This document shows, piece by piece, positions 36,370-48,408 of a stretch of 64,000 bases of DNA. Within the stretch, counting starts at the first letter, position 1; each line of letters begins with the position of its first letter. The notes beneath the pieces were generated by a model, which saw nothing but the letters and a program-made list of their open reading frames with translations, did no database searches and was not told the DNA's origin. Made by a program: the position numbers and the translations under genes. This DNA is from Rhynochetos jubatus (lineage: Eukaryota; Chordata; Aves; Eurypygiformes; Rhynochetidae), in the NCBI GenBank assembly GCA_027574665.1, contig CM050655.1:11465170-11529169 (forward strand). The letters are read 5' to 3'.

Positions 36370-37683
36370 TTGTAGCCAGGCTGATTGTTGGCTCTCTAGG
36401 TGGAGAGCACATCGCTGTATATGTGGGGTTCTGCTCCAGCATCGAAGGCCACCCTGTCAATGCTTCTGTCTCCAACACGTTCTGGAGAAGGATCAAAAGG
36501 GGTAAATGGTGCCCAAGCTTCACAGAAAAATGTTGCTCATCCCACTTGGGATTTGCCGTTTTGTACCCAGTCAAAAGCTGCTGTGATAATGGCCTCATTC
36601 TCCTGGACCACTTTTATTTTCGTAAAATGAAGCATGCACACTGAGTGTGAGGACATTAAGCAACATTTCTGAACTTGCTCTGCTTGGTGGTGTTTAGTAC
36701 CTGCTCTGCAATATGCTAAGTATTTTATTCTCAGCTCTTTTAACGTTCTTTTGGTTGACAAACAGGGGAGTGTTTAGTAATTTTAGTACAGATATCTATG
36801 AAGGTGAAGATTGAGAATCTGACCTTTTACACCCCAATGTTTGTATGAAACATGCAGCTTGATGCTTAATAGATGTACAGCAACCCTTTCTAGTATGTCC
36901 AAATTAATAACAGCTCTATGCTCTGAATTCAGAGAAATGTGCAAAGGAGGTAGAAATCAAGCGAAAACCCCCAATCCACTCCTAAGAATACATAATAGAG
37001 AGCATTTTGTGATTGCATTTTGGCCCTAAACACTATTCTTAAGATTTTCTTGAACAACAGTACCACACAGGTCTTTCAGTATCAGGCCTAGACGGTGTTT
37101 TCTAGCTGTATTGTAGTTAGTAGAGTATGTTTTAGGTCAGCTGTGCTAGTTAAAAGTCACACAATACCCTACTCTGCAAATTGTGTGTGGTGGTGACATG
37201 CTTTGTCATCGTACTGAAAAACCTACATTAGACCGTTCTGCAAAAGTCTCCCAGAGCAGCCCTGTCACTGCTGCCAGCTCTCCTGACAAAACCGGTGGTG
37301 AAGATCAGAGGGCTCAGCCAGACACTTGTGGTTTGGTCATGAAAACACCTCGCTGCTTGCAGAGCAGTGATATGGGATGCGGTGGCAGACTGCTGCCCAG
37401 GCACGCATCAGCCATACTTCCACCACGGCGGCTGTGGTGGCAGAGGCTCAGTGCGGACTTCTGGATTTCAAACATTTTACAAGTTCAAGGTCCCTGAAAA
37501 AAACCGTCTTAATATTCATCTAAATGTACTTTCCTAGCTAGTGGTGAGCTACTCGGTTATTTAAGTCCTGCAGCACCACTGGAATTTGCATCTCAGTGCT
37601 TATCTCAAAGCACTTCCCAGCTGTATAGTTTTCCACTCCAGTCCCTCATGTAGTAATACTGTATATAAAGTTTTTCTCTTTGT

Positions 37684-37689
37684 AATAAA
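37684..37689 (+). terminator. Candidate LRIT1 polyadenylation signal
   Basis: AATAAA, 1.3 kb after the LRIT1 stop codon. A second AATAAA lies at 38098-38103. Which one is used cannot be told from sequence. Confidence 0.35.
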
Positions 37690-40600
37690 TATTATTCATG
37701 AAGAAAATTATGTATGTTCTGCCAAAAGTTGAATGGGAGCGACCCAGCCAAGTTGAAATGGTAACTGATAAAGCTTGCTGAATTGTTTTGAAATGTGTAT
37801 TTGTAAATTTATTGAAAGGGTCTGCACTCACATTCTGGATGGGTATGCACAATGTAGGTTAACAAAATTCACTGGCTGGAACGGAGCCCTGTGTGGATTT
37901 TACAAGTGCTCCTTGTACAGAAGGGTCTCGGTTACGTCAGAATGCTTGGCCTGATGGAGACAGCAAGTCATTTGATCTCGACATAAATACTAGCAACAGT
38001 GGAGAGAGCAGAACAGAATAGTTTCTGATAGGGCTTCCTGTACTCCTTACGTTAACGATTAAGAATTACTCTTGTACTGGGAGAATTTGTCAGTCTAAAT
38101 AAATACGTACAATAATTTATGCTACTTCTATCACTGGACTGCATGGATTTTTAGGTTTACAGATAATGTTTTGCAAAATCATGTATTTTAATACAACAGA
38201 CTAATTGACAAAACTTGTAATATCTAATAGATCTATTATTTATACAGTTGCATTTCCCAGGATGATTTTTAGAGTCTCTCTCCAAGGTAGAACTAATATA
38301 TTCTTCCAGTGGCCATTTTTGGGTTGAGTTGCAGCACTGCTGTATTCCTGAGCCCGATTCCTGCCCACAGCTGCAGCAGTATCACTGCGTTGTGCAGAAA
38401 GCAGCCTGGCATGGCCCTGGATGGGTAAGCTAGCCCAGAAGGATCAAGGCTGTCCTAAAGGTGGACAGAGCGGACCTACTGCCCGAGGACTTTCCTGCAA
38501 GTCGGGTTCACAGGAGCTGGCTGGGAGGAGAGGTATTTACCTTTTGGCTGCCTGGAGGCAAGAGCTGGGTCATTTGCCCATCCAGGCATCGCGAGGAGCA
38601 GCTCCCACCTGCTCCATCAGTTCATGCTCCAACACACGGTCTGTGAGCCGGCAACGGAAAAGGCACCAGCTGGTCTGCGCTGTTGCTCTTTGCTTGCGAG
38701 GATGGAGAGGTAATCCTGTGACATTCACCGGGGATGGGCTAAGTTTTACAGACTCTACTGGGGATTATTTGCACTGTGAATAAATAGTGACCCCAAGCAG
38801 GACACACGTGATTTTTCTTCTCTATTTCCTATGGCTATTCTCACTGTCTCATAGATGAGGCGTTACAGTTTAGCATCTCAGCTGCTGCTGCTCCAAAACA
38901 AGTTTCTCTACTGCACTGTTACATCCGGTAGAAACTTGTGTAAGCTCGGTGTCATCTGGTGTCAGTCAGAAGAGGAACCCTATACTTCCTACGCGGCAGG
39001 TGAAGTTTCAAACTGATTTTCTGCAGAATGTGACTTCAAGGCTCTGGGTTTCCAGCAGTATGAGGCAGGTTAAAATAAACCTCACTGGGTATTTTGTGGT
39101 TGTTTTAACCGAAGAGGTATTAGACTTCAGCAGGGTTAGGTCAGGCAAGCTTCCCTCTCTGATCCTAAGACAAGTGAATGGAGCTGGTTCAGAGTTCAGG
39201 CAAGGAGAATATTCATCCCTGGAAACAATTTCTTACTTGGTTAAAGTCAATCCTTGAAAAAACTTGTGCTATAAGAACCAAAACAAACATGTGAATATCT
39301 TTGGGAATTAGTATATTAGTAAAATATTTTTTTCCCTTTTTTATTTTTGACACTGTTTTCTTTTTCCTTGGAAAATGTTTCCTCTGTTAATATTCTCTTT
39401 GTGTCAGGTTTTGACCAATTTATTGCTTTTGGGGGCCTATTTCAAAATATTGTGGCCCTGTTAAGCAATATATTATGGAATCTCTTGGAGTACAATGTTC
39501 TCTACTTTCGCTATTAAACCATTTTAAGATTTCTTCTTAGGTAAGTGTTGGACCACTTCAGTGATACTTAGGAACATGGTAACTGTCCAGCTGTACTAGG
39601 CAGCACCGCCTGCCTGGGCTGAGTGCTTTGGAGCAGAGTACAAGTCACCACTCGATGGGCACTTCATGTGATGTATAACAAAGACAAGCACCTCCTTCCA
39701 CAGTATCTTTTTATACTTATTTTGGAAATCAGAGTACTTTAAAATTGAAAAATTAAGGATAAGATTTTTAAAAAAAAGGTAATCTTCTTTTAAAAATGAA
39801 TCCAAATGTCTCTGAACTGTACTCAAAAATTGTTATTACTTCTTTTCCTAAAAGGATCTGGAAAAAACAGCTATCAAAATGAGGGTACTGAGCAGAATAT
39901 AAATGGAATAATGTGCCCAAGGTGATTAAAAAGGAGTACTGCAAGTAGTTGAAGTGCAAGAAGAAATGTAAAAGAATATGTTGAGGCTTTGAAATATGGT
40001 TTTTCAAACATCTTAAAAAGTGTCCAAGAATATCTGGTGAGTAGATCCAGACAAAGGCTAATACTGTCTTTGAATTATAAAGTCTCTGTAAATATTTTTA
40101 ATGCCACATGTATATAAAAATTCCACAAATGCACAAAAAGTTCAGGCTGAGAAACATCTTATTTCCACAATGTGATTTAAGCATGTTGAAAGGCTATAAT
40201 TGCATTAAGTCTGGTCACTTCCACCTTTATTTCTGTGTACCCAGAAGGAATAAACTAAAAGGTCTTTAAATGATTTAAAGTCAATGAACGGAAGATGCAA
40301 ACTGTTGCCCAAAACAGAGAGAAAGTATTATCCCCTGATTTACTTTCTTATTAATCAAAATTGGAAAGAAAGAATTTAGCAAGTGCCAGCACAGGTTCAA
40401 AGTGATGAGAAATATGTGTTTACACCTCAGAGAGCAGAACCAGCAGCTTCTCAGAGGTGGCAGGGAGCCTTGGAGCAGTGCCCATTTTTCCCTAGAGCCA
40501 GGAGCTGCTGGCGGTGACATGGGGCTGCTGCAGTCACACCCCGTGAGAGTGTGTTGGCCTTTGGATCTTGGTTTTGGCATGGGAGATGGACCCTGCTCCT

Positions 40601-42119
40601 GTCCTGAGATGCCCTGAGAGAGTGACAAATCCTTGCTTTTCCTCCGAAGGATGGAAGGGGCATGTTGTGCCCCTTTGCCAGCCCCTTGTGGGACTTGCTG
40701 TGCTGGGGCTGGAGCTGTGGACCCCGCAAAGGGTGTTGGCTTACTGGAAAAAAATGGGGAAAGACTGGAAGATTGTACAGCTGCTGTTGTTGAAGGCTTG
40801 TGAAGGAAAAGTCTTATTTATCTCTTTTCGTGTCACTTTCCTCTTTTTCAAAGCTGCTTTTTCAAGCCTGTGCTATTTGGCATTACATGCACTGTATCTG
40901 AAATACCCAACTGCGGCCTTCACCTCTGATGTCCTCCCCAGCAGGGATTTCTAACACTGATAGCCCTGGCAGAGGGACTGTAATTGTAAAGTATCAGCTC
41001 GGATGTGATTTCTTACAGACCTGTGTGCGCCTGTCGTTTCAAGACGGAGTTCGACTCCCTCGCCATTGCTGGGAGCACGCAGTGGGCATCCTTTTGGCGT
41101 TTTGCGTTGGCAATCAGAGCGGTCTCTTGAACTCCATTTCCCATAGATTAGCAGACAATGTCTCTATGGAGATTTATTTTGACAGCTTGGGTTTTAGACA
41201 GCTTGTTCTGCATTTTGGCTTTGGCCAGGATGCCACATGATATTAAAGAGCAGCTGAACTGAATGGACATCTGCTGTCACAAAAGTGACTATTAAATTTA
41301 CAGGCGAGCATAAACTGGGCTGAATTAAAAAGGCAACAAAATCCCACTCCAGTAGGGAACATAAACATATCTGCTTCAGCTAATGCTGCTTGGGGGATAT
41401 TTTTCCTTTACGTTTTTTCTTGCTCTCTTTTCTTTCCGCCCCTCTCTTTACCCTAGGGAGTAGGGATTCATCTGATTTTGGTAAGTAATTCACTACTAGT
41501 TTCTCAGCTTAATACTGAACCTTCTGAGTACACTTGGGGTTTGGGAATATTTAGAGAAATGGCCTCTCAAGCAGCAAATAAATATCAGCCTGAAAACAGC
41601 CGGAGCATTGGCCCACGGTGCTGGCTGACACCACTCTGAAAGGCCGTTTTCCAGCCTTGTAGAACTGGGAGGAGAGCTCATGTGGGAGAGAGAAAACTGC
41701 ATTTTTTTTAGTGTTAATCAACCCATTTGTTTAAATTAATGCATTTCTAACAGAGAAGCTTGGATGAAATTTTACTTGCTGCATCCCAGGACATTGGGCA
41801 TTATGCACCTGTACTCTGTCCAAAGATGTACATGGGTGGAGGGAACTATGTTTTAACTCCATATATAAAACTGTAAATAACACTTTTCACGGAAGATTTT
41901 TGAAGATGTGACAGCTGCAAAGGTAGAGGTAAGTGCAGTGTTTGCCTCCCCAGAGGCCCATGTCCATGCAGGCTGGGTATGGGGTCCCTGAGGCCCTACT
42001 TAAACAGCTGATGGGTGACGGGGAAGGACACATCCTCTCGTTGCAGCTGCCAGGGTCCCTCCAGCACCATTCCCAGTTTAGCCAGCCAGTCCCACCGATG
42101 GGTGTCCCCTTTAATGCTA

Positions 42120-42233
42120 AGCTGTGCTTTGGGCAACCTGGTCTAACAGAGGGTGTCCCTGCCCATGGCACAGAGGTTGGAACTCGATGGTCTTTAAGGT
42201 CCCTTCCCACTTAAACTGTTCTGTGATTCTGTG
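42120..42233 (+). mobile_element. CR1 LINE, 3'-end fragment
   Basis: Sense-strand match, by memory of the consensus, to the CR1 3' end: GGGCAACCTGGTCTAAC, GGTGTCCCTGCCCATGGCA, TTGGAACTCGATGGTCTTTA, AGGTCCCTTCCCAC. It ends in two copies of the 8-base tail unit (TTCTGTGA TTCTGTG). CR1 is a non-LTR retroposon abundant in birds and usually 5'-truncated, as here. A few substitutions from the consensus suggest an old copy. No coding capacity remains. Confidence 0.85.
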
Positions 42234-43798
42234 AAAGTGCATAGGGATTGTCTGCCTTGGCTCACAGGGGCTGTACTGGTGCCACTCTCACTGCAACAGC
42301 TTCACCAAGAAATGTCCCCAGTGCCTACCACAGTCTGGGGAGGGGAGGCTATAGCTGCTGCATCTGCTGTGCCACAAACGGGCAGCATTTCTCCTTCATG
42401 CGTGGCTTACTGACGTGTTAAAATGTAGGGCAGCTGGTGAAATGTCATGGACAAAAAAGGAATATTCCAGAAAGAAAAAATCCCATACGCTTGTGGTTGC
42501 GAGCAACAGCAGCCCACCGCACCCACTGCTCATTGCCTGCTGCCTGGACATGGGAGGCAATTGCAAAGCGCTGCAGCAGTCCCCAGCGGTTCTCCCACCA
42601 GTGCATGTTGCTGATTTGCCTTGAAATCAAAGTGCCTGTCAATTTAAACGCTGCAGAATCAATCCTATGGCTTCTGCTGGCTTACAGCGGCTACACTATT
42701 GCACGCGCCCCGGCAGCCATGTATAGATCTAAGCTGTCACGCTATAAATGTTTTTCTATCCTGGTCCCACAGGTTAGAGGTTAAGTAGGTTCAGGCTAAT
42801 CTTGATTTGTGACCCAGCTTCACACGTACTGGCAGTGAGGTTAAGCCCTTTTCCGGCGGCATGCTGCCTTCTGCGAGCTGTCATGAAGCCCATACACACT
42901 AGATGGCCCCAGGAGAACGCAGCGCTGCTTGGAAATCATAACCAAAACCTGCTCTTTTGGATTAGAAAAAAAAAAAGATAAATACATTTGGTTACACCAA
43001 ATCCCTCCTCATGGAATTATTTAGACTGAGTTTTTCAAGGTGACCAAAAGCCAATCGGCACGTGTCTTCTGGGGAAGCCAGAGAATAGCACTGGAATTTA
43101 TATTTATACCATAGAGATTAACTTCTGAGATACTATTTTCTCAGGGAAACTCGCAGACTGGTTACAGCTATGTTGCTGTTTCATGACCAGCGCGTAAGAA
43201 TGGAGGTAGAGTGCGTGTGTGGGAAACACGTTTCAGAGGAAAATAAGTGCCTACCTATGACTTCGAGCAACTAAATCTGGGGAGTGGTAGCTCACCATGT
43301 GCAATGGTACACCCCACACAGAGCTGCAGGCAGGGTTCGGGGCCTGATAACTGTGCAATGTGGCACTACGCACTGACAAATGTCAGCTGTGAAGTCTGGC
43401 CCTTACTGTGGTTTTCTGACTTGATAAATGCCATTAAAATACAGGAGATTGAGACAGACCCCTTGAAATAATTAAAAAAATAAAAGAGTAAATAGACCTG
43501 GTTAACTACTTCTAAGGACTTGGGAACAGAAGTGGTTTTGGCTCCATCTTCATATTATCAACCAAATAAACATGTCTGTCAGAATCCCTGCAGTTAAATG
43601 AATGCCAAGAGTGGTCCTGGGGGTGATTTTTAGCACTTCGACACAGGCTATGAACCATACTACATGTCTTCTTTAGGGTCGGGTCCCCAGCAGGATTTAT
43701 TTCTGCGTCAAGGAAGATTACAGCTAATAGGATTTGCTTCTTGGAGGCTGTTGGCATGTTTGGTGCAAACCCTGCACAGTGCTTTCTTAAAGGAGAAT

Positions 43799-43908
43799 AT
43801 GGACCCTATTTGTTATATTTTTCTTCTTCTTCTGGCCTTCCACAAGATAAACCCATCTGTTTCGTCCTGTGTCACAGGATGCTCTTGTTCTCAAGACAGC
43901 TTTGGAAG
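43799..43908 (+). CDS. LRIT2: LRIT2 coding exon 1 (signal peptide, LRR N-cap)
   Basis: 110 bases, 36 codons plus AG before donor GTAAGA. It encodes the hydrophobic leader and [14 protein letters not shown]. The phase (2) is the same as in LRIT1 exon 1. The open frame continues upstream, but this ATG directly precedes the leader. Confidence 0.93.
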
Positions 43909-46900
43909 GTAAGAACGCGTTACCCTAGTTGTAGCACCAGCGGAGCAGCTCAGAGACTCCCAGTATATGTATTTGCCGATGCTGTGAGCACCAAAACCAA
44001 GCAGATGGCCGCATGGTATGCCTCCTCTAACACTTGAATAATACTAGCTTGAGCATAGAGTGCGCGTTCTATTATTTCCCTGAGATATGCGGTTGCGTAC
44101 ATACCAATTTTTATGACTTACTGGATTTCTTTGTGGGGAAAATGGTTGTAAAACCCGGGCAAGGATGGATGCATGGCGCATGCATGTCTTGTCTACGATA
44201 CCTTATAATTATCTGAGTGCTTGTAGACCTGTATAGAGTTCTGCTTTATTAGCCGTGAACGTGGTTTGCAACCTGGATAATTTTCTGGGTTTTTTCCTTA
44301 GGACTTTGCTCTGCATGTCTGCACTGTTGAGGCAGATCCCTGCAAACATCCCTCAGGACATCCGGAAAATTAGAATAGAAAATTCTCACCTAACAGAATT
44401 GCCTCGGGGCTCTTTTGAGAACGTTAGTGCCTTGGAGTACCTCTGGCTCAATTTTAACAACATCACGGTGATGCACATCAAGAGCCTGGAGTACCTGCAG
44501 GCTCTGAAGGAGCTGCGCTTGCAAGGGAACAAATTAAGTTCGGTGCCATGGACAGCATTTCAAGATACCCCAGCTCTGAAAATCCTGGATCTGAAGCACA
44601 ACCGGCTGGATGTCCTTCCAGAACACGCGCTCCGCTATCTGCCCAACCTGACCTATTTAGATCTATCCTCAAATCAGCTTACTGTCATATCCAGGGATGT
44701 CTTCTACAGCTGGCCTGTCTACCAGAGAAGCCAGAGGGTGGAGGAGCAGGGAGAAGCTATTTCCAACGCCGTCCTGGCCCTTCATGACAACCCCTGGATT
44801 TGCGACTGTCGCCTGCGGGGATTTGTCCAGTTTATCAAGTCAGTCGGCCCACCTATTATTCTGATGAATTCCTATTTAACTTGCTCAAGCCCAAAATTCA
44901 GGGCCGGGAAGTTTTTTCATGAAGTGGAGCTCAACAGCTGCATGAAGCCCCTGACCTCAGCCCTTGACACCAACCTGACAGTCCCAGTGGGGTTGAACGT
45001 CACCCTGACCTGCTTTGTGCAAGCCAGCCCTTCCCCGGCAGTCTGGTGGACCTATGCACTCAAACTTTTAAGGGCATTCAATGGTAAGCAAAGCTTTTTC
45101 TTCTTTTTTGTTTTCATTACAAATGTACGTTCTACTTATGTAGGTCTTCAGGCCATCCCAGTCACCACACCAGTTCTCAACCCATTTAGACCTTTACAGT
45201 TATTGTGGTGGCAATAATCCAAATAATCTTAATTGTTTTATGTGTCTAAGCACGTCTGACTGGTATGGGAAGAACTGCTTCATGCAGGATATCAGTCAAA
45301 GATGGAAGGAGCACGGCCTCATTTTTACACAATTTTATGTGTGGATTTTTAGTAGTAGCCCTTTCATCATGACACATGACGTAGGAACTATTAATAATAC
45401 ATCAGTTGTACATATATAATAAATACGTAGTTACGTAGACATGCATATATATTTACACTATATATTATATGCACACATACTAGATAATTATGTTTACATG
45501 TACATGTGTGTTGGTAGGAGCATGCACACACAGAGGTTGTCGTTCTCCATCAGCCTTGCTTATTTATAGTCCTTATTGAAGGCCTTGTAAGATGAAGCCT
45601 TTGCCTCTTCCTTCCCATCCAGCTTGGCTCTTACACACCCTCCCTCACATTTATTTTTACTAAGAGCCTTCAATAGGACAAGTTGCTATTTTCATCAGGT
45701 AAGCTAATAATGCATACGGGCACTGCACAGGCTATGTGTGCTCCTAAGAAGCCAGATAGCTAAATAAGATAGCATTAGCCCTTAATCCTGGGCTGATATT
45801 TGCTTTAATTGCAGCACTGTAGCAGCACTTCAGCATCTTTCCATAAGCACATGCTGAATTAATTACAGACTTTTCCCAACCACAACCACACATCCCTGTC
45901 TGGGTAGATGATGGGGTGTTTTGTACTGTTCTGAAAGCTGCATCTCACTTCCAGCCCAACGCTTCCTGGCCCCACACGTCTGTCTTTGGCCTGAGCCTCT
46001 TGAGATGCATTCCACGTCTCCTGTGCTCGGGCGTCCTGGTGCGTTTATTGCCTTTTGGCCCGGGTAACGCTTTGCTGATGATCTCTGTGGGGTTCGGTGC
46101 ACTCCCACACCCCTCTTCCTCTTTCCCTGGGCAGGGCAGGTCCTGCCTGACCTCCTGGCCCTCATCCCACACAGGAGTGGTCTTGGGTCTGCATGGGCAG
46201 GAGGGACCCTCGCTTGCTGACACAACCTGCTTCTGCCCACAGTGTCCACCGAGCCCATCAGCGAGGAGACCGTCCGCTCAGAGCTGCTGATCCCTGCAGC
46301 ACGGCCAGCGGACGCCGGCAACTACACCTGCACGGCCGCCAACTTCTTGGGCAACACCTCAGTGGCCATCACCCTTCATGTGAGGACACCGTGGGCGTCC
46401 ACCACTCCCCCGGGCTGGGCCCCCATCGCCCCTGCTGAGACAGGGGCCCACGTAGAAGTGCGCATCGCCAAGCAGACGGTCTACGGCATCACCCTGGAGT
46501 GGTTTGCGGCGGCGGCAGCAGCAGCAGAGCAGGGTGAGACGTGGTACACCCTCCTGGTGGGCCGCTACGATGCCGCCCAGAAGGATGCCATCTACATCGG
46601 CCCAGGCGTCAACACCTACTCAGTGACCGACCTGCTGCCCGCCACCAAGTACGAGGTCTGCGTGGCTGTGCGCAACCAGGCACCCCGCAAGGGCCAGTGC
46701 GTCGTCTTTGTCACGGGCAGTGACGTCAGCCAGCTGGAGCAGCGCGAGAAGCTCATCCACATCGTCGTCATCGTCTGCGCCATGGTGCTGGCCGTGCCCG
46801 CTGGCATGTACGCCTGCACCGCCGAGGCCCGCCCTGGCTGCCTGGCCCGCTGCCCCGGCGCCTGCCCCAGGCGCCGCCGCGGGGGACAGGCACAGGCCGC

Positions 46901-47054
46901 AGGCAGCAAGGAGAGCACGCTGGACAGCCTGCCTGCTGGCAGCGAGGACGGGCTCTGCCGCCCCGATGGCGGCCGTGGTGCCCGGCGTCCCCCAGCCTGC
47001 GAAGAGCCTGGCAAGACCCGTCCACCCCACAGGAACAGTGCTGACCTTTACTAG
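43799..47054 (+). CDS. LRIT2: LRIT2, leucine-rich repeat / Ig-like / transmembrane domain protein 2, complete
   Basis: Retinal paralogue of LRIT1; its function is less well established. Seen: exons 43799-43908, 44302-45083 and 46243-47054, GT-AG and frame-consistent, giving 567 residues (human about 550). Order: signal peptide (1 to about 20, [16 protein letters not shown]), LRR N-cap (CVTGCSC), LRRs to about 190 ([26 protein letters not shown]), C-cap NPWICDC (200-206), Ig domain with Cys274 and Cys327, FN3 domain about 368-455 with a seven-Ala run, transmembrane helix about 468-490 ([19 protein letters not shown]), and a Pro/Arg/Gly-rich tail. The ATG has A at -3 and G at +4. It is LRIT2 rather than LRIT1 because LYEM/LHNL-type LRIT1 signatures and the NEYFC end are missing, and because of gene order. 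Confidence 0.96.
43909..44301. other. LRIT2 intron 1
   Basis: 393-base GT-AG intron, phase 2. Nothing recognised in it. Confidence 0.9.
44302..45083 (+). CDS. LRIT2: LRIT2 coding exon 2 (all LRRs, C-cap, start of Ig)
   Basis: 782 bases, acceptor TTCCTTAG and donor GTAAGC. One exon covers what LRIT1 divides between exons 2 and 3. It encodes residues 37-298 and ends in phase 1 in the Ig domain after LKLLRAFN, the same position and phase as the LRIT1 Ig intron. Confidence 0.97.
45084..46242. other. LRIT2 intron 2
   Basis: 1.16 kb GT-AG intron, phase 1. The left half is AT-rich with TA/TG-rich low complexity (about 45400-45515); the right end becomes GC-rich towards exon 3. Open frames of 124-152 codons at 45863-46321 on both strands are by-products of this GC-richness. 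Confidence 0.85.
46243..47054 (+). CDS. LRIT2: LRIT2 coding exon 3 (Ig, FN3, transmembrane, tail)
   Basis: 812 bases to TAG at 47052-47054, with acceptor GCCCACAG. It encodes residues 298-567. Very GC-rich and CpG-rich compared with exon 2. It includes the Ig Cys327 (GNYTCTAAN), the FN3 core ([18 protein letters not shown]), the membrane helix and a low-complexity basic tail. Confidence 0.95.
46507..46527 (+). repeat. GCG/GCA triplet run (seven Ala) in LRIT2
   Basis: Three GCG then four GCA codons in frame, giving seven alanines inside the FN3 domain after LEWF. Human LRIT2, as remembered, has no Ala run here. A triplet tract of this kind may vary in length. Confidence 0.85.
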
Positions 47055-48402
47055 CCCGGCCCCGGTGAGCCCTGCGAACGCGGTCGCAGCGGCAGCTTTG
47101 GCAGATGGCCGTGAGCCACAGCATGTGCTGGTTTCCTTGAAGGACAATGCAAGGAAGGCTCCGTGCTGCAGGGACGTGGGGCACACGACCGGGATTCACA
47201 GCAGGCTTGGGGAGCACTGGCAATCGGGATGGCTGGGGTGTGCATCTCATCAGAGGTGTTGGGTGTTGGTTTTGGGAGTGGGGTGTTTAGTTTGGTTTGT
47301 TTTGCTTTGTTTTATTGTGTTTGGTTTTTTTTTTTCTTACTCCACCTTAAGGTTTACACAGCCCTAAGAGGTTCACAGCCTCGGATGTACCTGGTTACGG
47401 TACAGGATGAGGGTGAACACTTACAGAGCACCAGCATGATGTAGCCATAGCATGGGGATTTGAGTTGTTCAGCTGGGTTTTTTCTACTAGGGAGTAGGGG
47501 AGGGCCTTTTACTTGTGTCCAAACATAGCTTAGACACCATTTTAGTTTCACACTAACTAGCTAACCCACATACACGCACTCTTTAACATCCCCTTCCCCC
47601 AACACCTATTGCTACACAACTGGCAATACATTCTTTTTAAAGTTAAAAGACAAGCGCTGGTAAAAAACGAGCGGTTTGTCTGTTGCAGGCAAACACTCCC
47701 TCAGCAGCTGTTTCCCCTTTCACTCTGCCCACCTCTTGTCTCCCTCTCCCTGAGGTGGTGCGGGGGCTGTGGGGTGATGGGGACACTAGGCCTAACCTGG
47801 GCTGGTGGAACAAGTGGCCGAAGCAAAGGAGGTGGTGGAGCTGGAGTTTGGGGGGGCTGGAGCTGCGAGCCAAGCACTTTCCCCAGATGCAGACGGGCCA
47901 CCTGCCCATCCTGCTGCTCTGAAACCAAACCTTGCCTCCTTTCTAGAGGCAGAGAAACCCAAATACGCATGCAAAAGCAACCGGAGCAGCTCATGCTGTG
48001 TTTCTCGGGGTCTGAGGACACGTGGCTTATTTTTTTCTATGTTGGCCTCGTGCTTTCCAGCACAACCAAAGCCCATGGCTGCTGGACCGCAGTTCTTGTC
48101 ATGTGTGTTGTTATAGACCACCTCAAAAAGAAAAAACCTAGAGTAGAGACCTCAGCTGTAAGCAGAGATAAAGCCTAATGTGAGCTTCACCATGTGGCAG
48201 GTTGGCTTTCTAGTTGTATTTTGGTTTTTGCTGTGTGTTCTCTACAATGTCTCTCCCCAGGCCCCACGTTCCCCCCCTCAGCACCTCCTTCTGCTATAAC
48301 TTTCTGCGCAGCTTTTGAACAGAGACCTGTTTTGTCCATGCAGACTCTCGGTGTTGTACTTCAAGGGACTTCCTAGTCTTGTCAGTCTTCTAGCATCAAG
48401 GT

Positions 48403-48408
48403 AATAAA
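48403..48408 (+). terminator. Candidate LRIT2 polyadenylation signal
   Basis: First clear AATAAA on the plus strand after the LRIT2 stop, 1.35 kb downstream. Another AATAAA at 49269-49274 is further away. Confidence 0.35.

Larger units (their letters stand above)
36370..43798. other. LRIT1-LRIT2 spacer with LRIT1 3' UTR
   Basis: 7.4 kb without a supported coding exon. The left part is probably LRIT1 3' UTR. A CR1 3' fragment lies at 42120-42233. The open frames at 38421-38783, 40568-40954 and 40929-41240 show no domains or signal peptide and no plausible splice partners, and are treated as chance. The LRIT2 promoter should lie near the right end; no TATA box or exact TAATCC is visible there. 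Confidence 0.75.

Noticed and set aside
45400..45515. TA/TG-rich stretch that could suggest a microsatellite array or a mobile-element end
   Set aside because: Irregular units without a clear period, terminal repeats or target duplication; left as low-complexity intron.
46616..47367. Several long open frames on both strands (up to 219 codons)
   Set aside because: All overlap the GC-rich LRIT2 last exon; low-complexity Ala/Pro/Arg translations typical of shadow frames.
47609..48178. 189-codon plus-strand open frame downstream of LRIT2
   Set aside because: No signal peptide, domain, splice partner or promoter sign; probably in the LRIT2 3' UTR.
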